Shown here: positions 24,853 to 32,249 of the stretch, one piece after another
Numbering within the stretch: position 1 is the first letter of the stretch
Layout: every line of letters starts with the position of its first letter
Source of the DNA: Ruminococcus flavefaciens
GTDB taxonomy: Bacteria; Bacteroidota; Bacteroidia; Bacteroidales; P3
DNA length: 32,738 bases
Direction of reading: 5' to 3'
Assembly: GCA_023667315.1 (NCBI GenBank)
Contig: JAMPAI010000018.1
Span: 1-32,738, forward strand
Notes under the pieces: model-generated
What the model was told of the DNA's origin: nothing
The model's database searches: none
The model's input: only the letters and a program-made list of their open reading frames with translations
Translations under genes and position numbers: made by a program

Positions 24853-25039
24853 TAGCGTCATCCTCGACTTTCTTTTTATTTTTCACCAGGATGTCCGGGG
24901 TATAGAAGTTTGCCAGATCCTCTTGGACCTTAGCGATGCTGGCCGTGATGTTGAACCGTCTCCAGATTGCCACCAATAGGGCAACGGAAAGTGCAGCTCC
25001 AACAACACCAACCATGATGTTTAATTCCATGTCTGTCAT
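24752..25039 (-). CDS. Single-pass membrane protein with acidic tail
   Basis: 95 residues; ATG 25039 after AGGAGGAACAG, overlapping the upstream stop (TAATG). One transmembrane helix near the N-terminus (IMVGVVGAALSVALLVAIW, about 8-26), then WRRF as positive-inside signal, a helical segment, and a long Glu/Asp/Ser/Gly tail. The layout (short outside, acidic cytoplasmic tail) resembles that of the 22053-22997 product. No family recognised. Confidence 0.65.
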   Translation of the reverse strand: MTDMELNIMVGVVGAALSVALLVAIWRRFNITASIAKVQEDLANFYTPDILVKNKKKVEDDANAVGSEAAATESDGEGSDENTEGDESGSEGDSE

Positions 25040-25134
25040 TATCTGTTCCTCCTGTCTGAATTATTGATAAACATAACAGTCCCGAATAGCCAGATACACA
25101 ATGCGACTTTACGCAAGGTATCCCAATCGGTCAT
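25039..25134 (-). CDS. 31-residue membrane peptide
   Basis: Starts at ATG 25134, 9 nt after AAAGGAGAT; ends by overlapping the next gene (TAATG). The product MTDWDTLRKVALCIWLFGTVMFI... has one transmembrane segment and a short basic tail (NNSDRRNR). A longer frame exists to 25236 but runs through the promoter element and lacks a ribosome site. As the first gene after the element at 25156-25163, it heads the chain 25134 to 22053. Phage peptides of this type often act on host membrane proteins, but nothing specific can be said. Confidence 0.55.
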   Translation of the reverse strand: MTDWDTLRKVALCIWLFGTVMFINNSDRRNR

Positions 25135-25155
25135 AAATATCATCTCCTTTCTACA

Positions 25156-25163
25156 GGTATAAT
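25156..25163 (-). promoter_or_regulatory. Phage promoter element ATTATACC
   Basis: Minus-strand GTACATATTATACCTGTAG, 21 nt before ATG 25134, at the head of a six-gene chain. Confidence 0.55.
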
Positions 25164-25171
25164 ATGTACTC

Positions 25172-26713
25172 TCATGTGACAACCATGATCTTACCCGTCT
25201 TTGACTTTTTGAGCAGGAATGGCTTACGTTTCTCATACTGCTTTATGGTTTTCTTGTAAGACATATTGACAAGCTCAATATACCAAACGTCTGTACCATC
25301 CTTCAACGCACGTGCACGTCCGGGGAGCTGAGAAGCAGCAATATTATTTGCATACGTTGTGATGTTGATAACAAACTGAATTCCAGGAACATCAGCACCT
25401 GTACCGAACGACATAGTTGTCGCACAGATAACAGTTCCCTCTTTTCCTTTCTTTTTCTCAGCAGGTTTCATTGTTCCGTAGTACCGTGATGTTTTGCCCG
25501 GGAAGAACTCTTCAGCAATAGCTTGCATACATGCAGTACCATCGATAGTCTCGCTAAGTATGAGAATCTTATTCCCATCCTTTAGGAGTCCTTTAGACCA
25601 TTTAAGCATACCTTTCAGACTATTAAGAAAGTCCTCAGATTGGTATTGCGGTGCTGAGAGTAACACAGATTCATATGCTTTTGAGTTCAACCAACCTTTT
25701 CTCTGGTTGACCATCTGCTTAATCTGTTTTGGGTCAGGCACAAACCGATATGTTTTCACCATGATGTTGATATGCTTCTCTTCCTGTACTTTGAACTTAG
25801 CGCCAAAATGTGGAATGTTCCAGAAACAGGACTTGAAGATCCAGTTCTCTTTGCTAGCGGCACGACCGGGGGTAGCAGACATATAGAGGTTCATATGGAA
25901 GTTCGAAAGTGCTTCAATCATGGAAATGAGTTTCATCTCTTTATGAATCTCGTCCACAATTTTCAAATACACATTCATTGAGCGAAGCAACTCAATCGTT
26001 TCCAAATCGCCATATCGTTTATTGAACGATGAAATCGTATCTGCCAGCATGATGAAGATTTTCTTATGCTTATATTTGCCATCCATGATCTTCTTACAAG
26101 TACCACTGCCCTGTACGACAAGAATCTCGTCTTCAGTGATAGACGTGAAGTCCATGTAAGAGGCCTTCCACTGTTCTACCAGTATTGTGAGTGGAACAAT
26201 AACAAGAGTTCTGGCAGAAAAGAAACAGGATGCAGCTGCACCCAAGTATGTCTTACCAGAACCTGTATCCGCATCAATGAGCTGTTGAGTATATCGAGCG
26301 TTGCGTTTGTATTCGCCCTGACTACACATGAAGGTAATACCAACACGTTGTAGGTCATCTTTTGGTGGAGCAAGCAGTTTTATATCAACTTTATCAGCCG
26401 GATATGCATCGTTTTCAACCTTAATCTGGTATCCCTTAAAATACTTGGCGAGTAGTTCCGGATTGAATGCACGGTTAACTCTGAACTCACGCAATTCGGG
26501 AACATAATATCCACCTTTAAGTTCATATTTCCAACGAACTTCATCGTATACAGATAAGGCTTTCTCGAACTCTCTATTATCACCCATCCGATAGCCGGTA
26601 ATCGCTATGTGTCCGTGTCTAAAAATGATGCAGTGATCGTTTGTTCGTTGAAGTAATGCTTTCGTCGTATATTTCGTAGGATTGAGCTGATAGAACTCAG
26701 TCATCTCAGGCAA
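25172..26713 (-). CDS. UvsW-like superfamily 2 DNA helicase
   Basis: 513 residues from TTG 26713 (8 nt after GGAGA); ATG 26722 touches the ribosome site. An N-terminal wedge-like domain of about 120 residues is followed by helicase motifs: Walker A DADTGSGKT (about 147-155), DEIH box (254-257), SATPGR (279-284) and motif VI QLPGRARAL (near 470). The size and order match T4 UvsW and related phage helicases, which unwind branched DNA (D-loops, Holliday junctions, reversed forks) and move replication from origin- to recombination-dependent mode. This fits the nearby SbcC-like ATPase. No promoter copy of the usual strength precedes it, but TCTATATAGG occurs just upstream of the ribosome site. Basic C-terminal tail. 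Confidence 0.85.
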   Translation of the reverse strand: MPEMTEFYQLNPTKYTTKALLQRTNDHCIIFRHGHIAITGYRMGDNREFEKALSVYDEVRWKYELKGGYYVPELREFRVNRAFNPELLAKYFKGYQIKVENDAYPADKVDIKLLAPPKDDLQRVGITFMCSQGEYKRNARYTQQLIDADTGSGKTYLGAAASCFFSARTLVIVPLTILVEQWKASYMDFTSITEDEILVVQGSGTCKKIMDGKYKHKKIFIMLADTISSFNKRYGDLETIELLRSMNVYLKIVDEIHKEMKLISMIEALSNFHMNLYMSATPGRAASKENWIFKSCFWNIPHFGAKFKVQEEKHINIMVKTYRFVPDPKQIKQMVNQRKGWLNSKAYESVLLSAPQYQSEDFLNSLKGMLKWSKGLLKDGNKILILSETIDGTACMQAIAEEFFPGKTSRYYGTMKPAEKKKGKEGTVICATTMSFGTGADVPGIQFVINITTYANNIAASQLPGRARALKDGTDVWYIELVNMSYKKTIKQYEKRKPFLLKKSKTGKIMVVT

Positions 26714-26752
26714 CAAAATCATCTCCTTCCTATATAGATTTTGTCGAGCTAA

Positions 26753-26782
26753 TCAAAAAAGATTGGGCCCGTTAAGGCCCAA
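26753..26782 (-). terminator. Intrinsic terminator overlapping the stop of the DUF1653-like gene
   Basis: 7-bp stem TTGGGCC / GGCCCAA (26763-26769 with 26776-26782), loop of 6 containing the stop codon TAA of the upstream gene; followed by ATCTTTTTTGATT on the minus strand. Confidence 0.8.
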
Positions 26783-27107
26783 CCTCTTCAGCAGTAATGG
26801 TTATCGCACCATTTACTGCTTGTTCTTGTTCCTGCCAACTCATATCGCCGGTAATTTGTTCAAACATATATTTTTGCTTTGCAAATGGGAACTTATTTTT
26901 ATCCACTTCTTGGATAAAGGAATCGAACGGCCATTTATAAATCTTATGGTCTTTAACGTGTTCATATCGCACCATCAGTACGTCATCAACAGTTACAAAT
27001 CCGAGAACTTTATAAACATTCCCAGAATGATGTCTGTATAACTCACCGATGTATATGGGGCGTCCAGCCTGTAAATAGTTAAAGGCTGGAATATCCAACG
27101 GTTTCAC
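26772..27107 (-). CDS. DUF1653-like small protein
   Basis: 111 residues from GTG 27107, which overlaps the stop of a tiny upstream frame (GTGA). The core IGELYRHHSGNVYKVLGFVTVDD...LMVRYEHVKDHKIYKWPFDSFIQEV follows the DUF1653 pattern (a 'YxHxxG-x2-Y-x-V-x2' strand pair, a 'vvY' strand and 'w.rp...F' end). The family is widespread in bacteria and phages; its function is unknown. No Shine-Dalgarno sequence is visible before the GTG, which supports coupled translation. The stop codon lies in the loop of the terminator hairpin. Confidence 0.7.
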   Translation of the reverse strand: MKPLDIPAFNYLQAGRPIYIGELYRHHSGNVYKVLGFVTVDDVLMVRYEHVKDHKIYKWPFDSFIQEVDKNKFPFAKQKYMFEQITGDMSWQEQEQAVNGAITITAEEVGP

Positions 27108-27178
27108 ATCGTGTATGGTGACACATTCTGGTGCCCCGGTATTGATACGTCATAATTTTTCTCGATACACTCCATCAT
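27104..27178 (-). CDS. Possible 24-residue leader frame
   Basis: ATGATG at 27178, 8 nt after the preceding gene's stop, encodes MMECIEKNYDVSIPGHQNVSPYTM and ends in a GTGA overlap with the DUF1653-like gene. The ribosome site is weak (GATGGGATC). It may only serve to carry ribosomes to the GTG start, or may be a short coupled peptide. Low confidence. Confidence 0.3.
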   Translation of the reverse strand: MMECIEKNYDVSIPGHQNVSPYTM

Positions 27179-27185
27179 GATCCCA

Positions 27186-27491
27186 TCAACTTTCCACAAA
27201 ATCAATCAGTGTAACAACACCGCCATCGAGAACCCAATCATCCTCATCATTGAGAAACATCGGAACATCCAAAGGTTCCTTAGTCAGTAAAGTCCCGAGG
27301 AAATCAACAGCGATGGAGTTAGCGATCTCAGCGGGAATCCCATCACTGCCACCATCGCGGACTTCATACATATAAATACCGTCAGGTACGGAATCTCTGT
27401 CGATACGATCCTCAGTAAAGATTCCGGGAACGCACATGACAGTAACGGCCATATAATCGACACCCTTGGCGTCATAGTATGTTTTAGACAT
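27186..27491 (-). CDS. LPD28-like domain protein
   Basis: 101 residues; ATG 27491 after AAGAGGAGG. The sequence PDGIYMYEVRDGGSDGIPAEIANSIAVDFLGTLLTKEPLD matches the outline of the LPD28 type domain ('lyxYdlR.sdd....p.tie..V.vNh.Gtiit.epld'), one of the large polyvalent protein-associated domains of phages and conjugative elements, here as a stand-alone gene. Family members also occur next to anti-restriction-type domains; the molecular function is not known. It starts a unit directly behind the hairpin at 27519-27547 and the promoter element at 27511-27518. Confidence 0.65.
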   Translation of the reverse strand: MSKTYYDAKGVDYMAVTVMCVPGIFTEDRIDRDSVPDGIYMYEVRDGGSDGIPAEIANSIAVDFLGTLLTKEPLDVPMFLNDEDDWVLDGGVVTLIDFVES

Positions 27492-27510
27492 AAATTGTTC
27501 CTCCTCTTAA

Positions 27511-27518
27511 AGTATAAT
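27511..27518 (-). promoter_or_regulatory. Phage promoter element ATTATACT
   Basis: Minus-strand CCATTATACTTTAAG, touching the terminator hairpin of the upstream gene and 19 nt before ATG 27491. Confidence 0.45.
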
Positions 27519-27547
27519 GGGCCCGAGGACATTCCGTCCCCGGACCC
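27519..27547 (-). terminator. G-U-rich hairpin terminator abutting a promoter
   Basis: 12-bp stem (27519-27530 with 27536-27547), 5-nt loop. In the minus-strand RNA all 12 positions pair, two of them as G-U; in the plus-strand RNA these would be A-C mismatches, so the hairpin is built for the minus strand. No U-tract follows. Confidence 0.65.
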
Positions 27548-27562
27548 ACTGATGATCTCAGT

Positions 27563-28093
27563 TTACTTCTTGGCGTTTGTCCACCGGGCCGTCTGCTTGT
27601 AGTCGGGACCCTTATCGGTCATCGTGTAGACCTGAACAGCAGCCGCCTCATTAGGAGACACGTACGCAGTGAGGTAATATGCCGGCATATTGGTACGGAC
27701 GTCGATCACCACGATCGCCGTGGACATCCGGCGCATCTTGGTGTCATCGTCGCGGTCCATACGGGCAGTACGCTCAACCTGGTACGCCATGAGATATTCT
27801 GCGTCATCACATCCGGTGATACCGGCCGGCCACCGACCTCCCAGAGTGAACAGACTGTCCAGAGAAGCCTTGCGATCTTCCGGGTCATGGGCCAGGAAGT
27901 TCTCGATCTGATCAGCAATCGTACTGCAGAGCAGAGTGGCAGCCGCGGGCGGATCGATGCGCTCACGCTTCTTCTCACCCTTCGGGCCTCCGTCTTTCTT
28001 CTTCGGCTTGTCGGACTGTTTGCTGGTGCTGACATCGGGCAGATTATCGTGAGATACTGTGTCCCTCAGATTCTTGTTTTTCTTCTTAGCCAT
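27563..28093 (-). CDS. Hypothetical protein with Lys-rich N-terminus
   Basis: 176 residues; ATG 28093 after AAAGGATG. Residues 1-50 are a basic, disordered arm (MAKKKNKNLRDTV...KPKKKDGGPKGEKKRERI). The remainder is a compact alpha/beta domain (TLLCSTIADQIENFLAH; MSTAIVVIDVRTNMPAYYLTAYV; AAAVQVYTMTDKG). Codon use is rich in G/C-ending codons, as in the gp26-like gene, suggesting strong expression. No family recognised; a virion or DNA-associated protein is plausible. It follows the beta-prime C-half by 36 nt and may share its transcript. Confidence 0.65.
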   Translation of the reverse strand: MAKKKNKNLRDTVSHDNLPDVSTSKQSDKPKKKDGGPKGEKKRERIDPPAAATLLCSTIADQIENFLAHDPEDRKASLDSLFTLGGRWPAGITGCDDAEYLMAYQVERTARMDRDDDTKMRRMSTAIVVIDVRTNMPAYYLTAYVSPNEAAAVQVYTMTDKGPDYKQTARWTNAKK

Positions 28094-28129
28094 GGTGATG
28101 CATCCTTTCTACATTAAGATTTTATTTAT

Positions 28130-30310
28130 TCAGTCATGAGCCTTATCCCCGCGCTCCAGGATAAACCAATCGTAGCCAGATGTGCCCGTCTTGCTATAGG
28201 TGTCATATGCCCCAGCAATTTGAGCACCAGCTTCACGATACAGTATACTGGTAAGCGCAGAAGGTCCACGCCGAATCGACTTGTTAACCGAGTTGAACAC
28301 ATACTCCGGATGCGGATCATTCCAGTCAACCGGACTTCCATCGGGACGTGTGATCATCTGGGAAACCAACATCTCCGTCTGATAGTCGGGGATGTAAATA
28401 CCACCTTTTACAAAGAGCGGAATCAAGGTATCCAGACAGTCATCATACCCATCGAACGAATTGACCTCATCGCAGTTGAACATGATTTTATCCAGCGTAA
28501 GCAGCGGGCTTGCCAGCTCATGGTTCTTGTAAGAGAACTCAAATAGAACCTGCGTAACAATCTCACCACAATCACAGAGGTCACGGAACGGGATTTGGAT
28601 GACATCTTTTGCATCCTTATAGTGCAATGCCGGGAGGAAATGTTCGCTGTTAAACTCCGGACTCAGATAGAGCAGCGCTCCGTTCTTCTCAGCAATAGTA
28701 ACACGGGAATCGTCCCGATCGTCATACACTACGATTTCACGGAACGATCTATCAAAGTGCCTGGACTCACCATCCTGACGCTTATCCATAGTGCTTGGAT
28801 AGAATTCCAGATAGAGATGTGCGAAGTTACTCTCACCCTCCATGGATTCATCAACCATGTCACTATTCAGCAAGATCTGACCATTGCCAAGTTCGAAATA
28901 CTGGTAGAAGATATCCTCGAACTCAACACGAACAGTATCCGTCTGCAACGCATGTTTGGCCGACAACAGTTTCTGTTCAATCTCATCGGCAGATTCAGCG
29001 GCTGCAATCTTACCGATGTGGATGTCACAGTTCAAAGCAGCCATGAGTTTTCCATAACACGCACTACAGATATATCCTTCGTGGCGGCGTGGATGCGTAC
29101 ATGTGATGGGCGTCTTCATATAGATGGTCTTGCCGATAAGGTCTGTATCTCTCGGATCTAAGATCCAGAACTCATCAGATTTTGGATCCAACGTGTAAAC
29201 ACGACCATCCAGATTTTCAAGATCTCGTGCACGGCCAATATACCGTTTTCGGAAATGGCGACTGTTACACTCATAGTTGATGTCAACGTGAGAAACGTTC
29301 GACATCATCATCATGAGCGCACGTTCCAACGTACCAGCATCGGAGACGTTCAGCTTCGTAATCTCAGCCTTTCGTCCACCATGCGCATCAACAGCAAAGG
29401 CACGCAGATCCTTAATGCCCATGATGATGTTTGTCGGATACGTGTACGGGATCGTATTACCGGACAAGTCCGGCTTGTGACAGATGTGCACAGCATACTC
29501 ACGGAACTGCGTCGGGTTAAACAGCTTGTTTCTTGCATAGACCGAAATGGGGAGATCGATCTGATCGCTGATAAAACTCAACAGTTTCTGCGTGCGTTCC
29601 ATCGTCATCTTTTCGAGATCAGTCGGACTGATCCCTTCGGGGATGTCGAATGTGCAGGTGATCGACTCATATGCATCTTTACTCCGTTTCATGAGCTCGA
29701 TGAAGTCGTTATTGGAGATACTCAGGCCGATGCGATCACCAGCCTGAGCCACCCACATATTCATAAGGTATTTGCTCAGCGCAAGACACTCACAAATCTT
29801 ACGCATATTTGCCAGAGGTCGAGCATCATGGATATACTTATTCATCTGCTCAACCCAACCATCGGATGTCCACCGAGAGGGGATCCACGGCTTCCAAGTC
29901 CGAAGGTCGCAGCCAACTTCGATCGGCAGTACCAGCATAGTATAATTCATCAGGAACTTGAATAACGGAAGCTCGAACGGTTCTTTCTGGCCTTCGTGAA
30001 CTGTGAACTTGATTGTCTGTCCAAGCGTGAACAGTCCAAACTCCTGATTACCATAATACTGCCTGTAGGTCTCGATGATATCGAGGGCGTTGAACTCGAA
30101 GTCTGCCATGTTGTGATCTTCCACATGGACGATCTGGTCTAACTTGTGTTCTTGGAATTCCATATCCTCAAAGCATTCAGGCGAGAAGAGGAATATGGGA
30201 TGCTTGCGGTCCTTTTGACGGGACTTTACAGTGCGATAGTTTTCGAGATGCATACCTCGATAACTCGCGGGGTCTAATATTTTCCGTTTCTGTTTCTTAT
30301 CTTTGCCCAT
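28130..30310 (-). CDS. RNA polymerase beta-prime subunit, C-terminal half (split)
   Basis: 726 residues; ATG 30310 after AAGGAGG. From about 265: NPTQFREYAVHICHKPDLSG and IIMGIKDLRAFAVDAHGGRKAE (294-315) align with the conserved bacterial block '...[38 protein letters not shown]' around the bridge helix, and SDAGTLERAL continues it. The second zinc site is complete: C348, C404, C415 and C418 (EGYICSACYGKL, cf. 'GVCAKCYGRDLA'). IGKIAAAESADEIEQ...HALQTDT (432-459) matches the block '[25 protein letters not shown]'. The start is basic (MGKDKKQKRK). With the 14757-16397 product it rebuilds one beta-prime subunit. The promoter element lies at 30343-30350. Confidence 0.92.
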   Translation of the reverse strand: MGKDKKQKRKILDPASYRGMHLENYRTVKSRQKDRKHPIFLFSPECFEDMEFQEHKLDQIVHVEDHNMADFEFNALDIIETYRQYYGNQEFGLFTLGQTIKFTVHEGQKEPFELPLFKFLMNYTMLVLPIEVGCDLRTWKPWIPSRWTSDGWVEQMNKYIHDARPLANMRKICECLALSKYLMNMWVAQAGDRIGLSISNNDFIELMKRSKDAYESITCTFDIPEGISPTDLEKMTMERTQKLLSFISDQIDLPISVYARNKLFNPTQFREYAVHICHKPDLSGNTIPYTYPTNIIMGIKDLRAFAVDAHGGRKAEITKLNVSDAGTLERALMMMMSNVSHVDINYECNSRHFRKRYIGRARDLENLDGRVYTLDPKSDEFWILDPRDTDLIGKTIYMKTPITCTHPRRHEGYICSACYGKLMAALNCDIHIGKIAAAESADEIEQKLLSAKHALQTDTVRVEFEDIFYQYFELGNGQILLNSDMVDESMEGESNFAHLYLEFYPSTMDKRQDGESRHFDRSFREIVVYDDRDDSRVTIAEKNGALLYLSPEFNSEHFLPALHYKDAKDVIQIPFRDLCDCGEIVTQVLFEFSYKNHELASPLLTLDKIMFNCDEVNSFDGYDDCLDTLIPLFVKGGIYIPDYQTEMLVSQMITRPDGSPVDWNDPHPEYVFNSVNKSIRRGPSALTSILYREAGAQIAGAYDTYSKTGTSGYDWFILERGDKAHD

Positions 30311-30342
30311 ATGATCTTGATACCTCCTTAGTTCGTATCCCT

Positions 30343-30350
30343 GTTATAGT
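30343..30350 (-). promoter_or_regulatory. Phage promoter element ACTATAAC
   Basis: Minus-strand CATATACTATAACAGG, 32 nt before the start of the beta-prime C-half. Confidence 0.5.
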
Positions 30351-30360
30351 ATATGCTTAG

Positions 30361-32193
30361 TTACAGGCTACAAAGGAAGCGCATGACTTCGTCCACGACA
30401 CACACTTCAACCGGTTTCATCAGCTGACCACAGCATTCCGGATAATCGTAATCAACTACGACGATCGGACACGCTACAATGGTTTTCACCTCATTCAGCA
30501 TCTTATCTTTATTCAGAACGCCTTCCGTGTACTCAAACTCTTTCGACCAGTCATCATACAGCGGATGCGATGCAACGAGACGCTCAACCTTACGCCGGTT
30601 ATATTTCTTACCGGCGGCGGCATCAACTTTACTGCTGATGAAGAACGGCAGGTAGTTATAGTTCTTCGCTTCAAAGTCACGTTTCATGATCATGATCACC
30701 TTGATGATATCAGGCATCTCCATTGTTGTCGGGTCTTCGGTATTTTCGACCAGACTGGAACAGTAGAGGTTGATCAGATACAGTTGCGTATCATTCAGAG
30801 GTTGGGGGATATTATCACGATAATATGCATACTCCTCACGGAGTTCACGTGTTGCCGCAATGTCTTTCTTTTTCTTGGACTCCATACGCTTAAAGTCCAA
30901 TCCAACCTTTGCGCCGTACCGATACAACATGTCACGGACAGTTACATGTGAACGTATACGGTCACGCTGATTGTGGAATGTCTTATCCTGTTGATATCGG
31001 TCAAACCGAGAAATAGTTTCATTCACCGAATCCGATGCTTCCATAGGCATTTCGGTAAAGTCAAACTTGTCCGGCTGAATCAACGTGTTGTGAATTGCCT
31101 TGTCCATGCAAACGTGAATGAACACGATTGCAGATTTACAGAAGATTGCTTTCTGAGAGATGTCTGTCACGAAGTCTCTCATCAGTTCGTTCGTGTAGGA
31201 TGTAGGCGTCGTACCCAACCGACGACGCCGATCCCACATACCAGCCTCCTGATTGGTGGTCTTGGTAATCCTCGTCGTCGAGGTATGATACAATTTGTTA
31301 TACAAACATATGTCGTACACGTCATCGAAGATGGGAATGAAGGATGTGAACACGTAGTAATACAAATCCTTATCCGTCATGTGTGCTTCTTCGAGAAGAC
31401 GCTGCCGGGTGTTGTAGTAATGCGACACCAGAGGTATCACAAACTTATGAAGACAACTCACACCCATAATTGCCTTCAAATGCTCAATCGTAAGCTGGAT
31501 AGATTCATCATATGCACGGTCAGCTTTCTTCACCAGATTGTTATCGGTGTTGTGCTCAACCATGCGTACCAGCTTCTCGATCATGGTGTCTGTCGTGAAT
31601 GAGGCATACACCATTTCAATGAATGCTGCTGGGTCAAGATCAATCTCATCATTCATGATTTGGAACATGATATAGAAGTATTCCCGCATCAGCTCATCAT
31701 CATCATCAAAGTACTCGATGAAGTAGTTGATATAGCGAAGCGGATTCGCAATGTTGTTGATGAAAGAGATCTTATTCATCGTTGCAAACGAAAGACGTTC
31801 AATAACAGGGTTTACACCGCGTTCATCGAGGTTATCACCATACCCCTGAAGCATGCGGCCAAATTCAAACTGGACACGCTTCGTCGTATAGGTGCCACCG
31901 TCGTCACGGATTACCTGTTCCATGTGGACATACTTACCAACATGGGCGTCTTTGTACCACTCCTCTACAACATCGGGGGGTGGATTTCGGATGTCTTTTT
32001 CGCGGATGCCATCATCCACGCGTGGAATTACTCTTGTTCTGAGACGTTCTTCCAATATAGCTGAGCTCAGAACGAAAGGACTATCTATCTCCTCCTTCTT
32101 ATAGTCAGCGGGAGCACTCACATCTCCAGGTTGGGGAGAACCCAGAAGGTCCAGTGCTAACGCATTGTTTTTTGCTTTCTTTTTCTTGCCCAT
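30361..32193 (-). CDS. Hypothetical 610-residue protein beside RNAP beta-prime C-half
   Basis: ATG 32193 after GGGGAGTG. Basic N-terminal arm (MGKKKKAKNNALALDLLG), then a mostly helical, aromatic-rich protein (INNIANPLRYINYFIEYFDDDDELMREYFYIMFQ; DKDLYYYVFTSFIPIFDDVYDICLYNKLYH) and a Cys cluster near the end (YPECCGQLMKPVEVCVV). No family recognised. It lies 50 nt upstream of the polymerase subunit gene and has its own promoter element at 32227-32234. phiKZ/AR9-type polymerases carry a phage-specific fifth subunit of 450-550 residues for promoter recognition; position and size make this a candidate, but no sequence motif supports it. A structural protein is equally possible. Confidence 0.65.
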   Translation of the reverse strand: MGKKKKAKNNALALDLLGSPQPGDVSAPADYKKEEIDSPFVLSSAILEERLRTRVIPRVDDGIREKDIRNPPPDVVEEWYKDAHVGKYVHMEQVIRDDGGTYTTKRVQFEFGRMLQGYGDNLDERGVNPVIERLSFATMNKISFINNIANPLRYINYFIEYFDDDDELMREYFYIMFQIMNDEIDLDPAAFIEMVYASFTTDTMIEKLVRMVEHNTDNNLVKKADRAYDESIQLTIEHLKAIMGVSCLHKFVIPLVSHYYNTRQRLLEEAHMTDKDLYYYVFTSFIPIFDDVYDICLYNKLYHTSTTRITKTTNQEAGMWDRRRRLGTTPTSYTNELMRDFVTDISQKAIFCKSAIVFIHVCMDKAIHNTLIQPDKFDFTEMPMEASDSVNETISRFDRYQQDKTFHNQRDRIRSHVTVRDMLYRYGAKVGLDFKRMESKKKKDIAATRELREEYAYYRDNIPQPLNDTQLYLINLYCSSLVENTEDPTTMEMPDIIKVIMIMKRDFEAKNYNYLPFFISSKVDAAAGKKYNRRKVERLVASHPLYDDWSKEFEYTEGVLNKDKMLNEVKTIVACPIVVVDYDYPECCGQLMKPVEVCVVDEVMRFLCSL

Positions 32194-32226
32194 GAGTTTT
32201 TCACTCCCCTTTCATATTTGCTCACA

Positions 32227-32234
32227 TCTATAGT
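32227..32234 (-). promoter_or_regulatory. Phage promoter element ACTATAGA
   Basis: Minus-strand CTATATACTATAGATG, 33 nt before the 32193 start. Confidence 0.5.
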
Positions 32235-32249
32235 ATATAGACATGAAAA

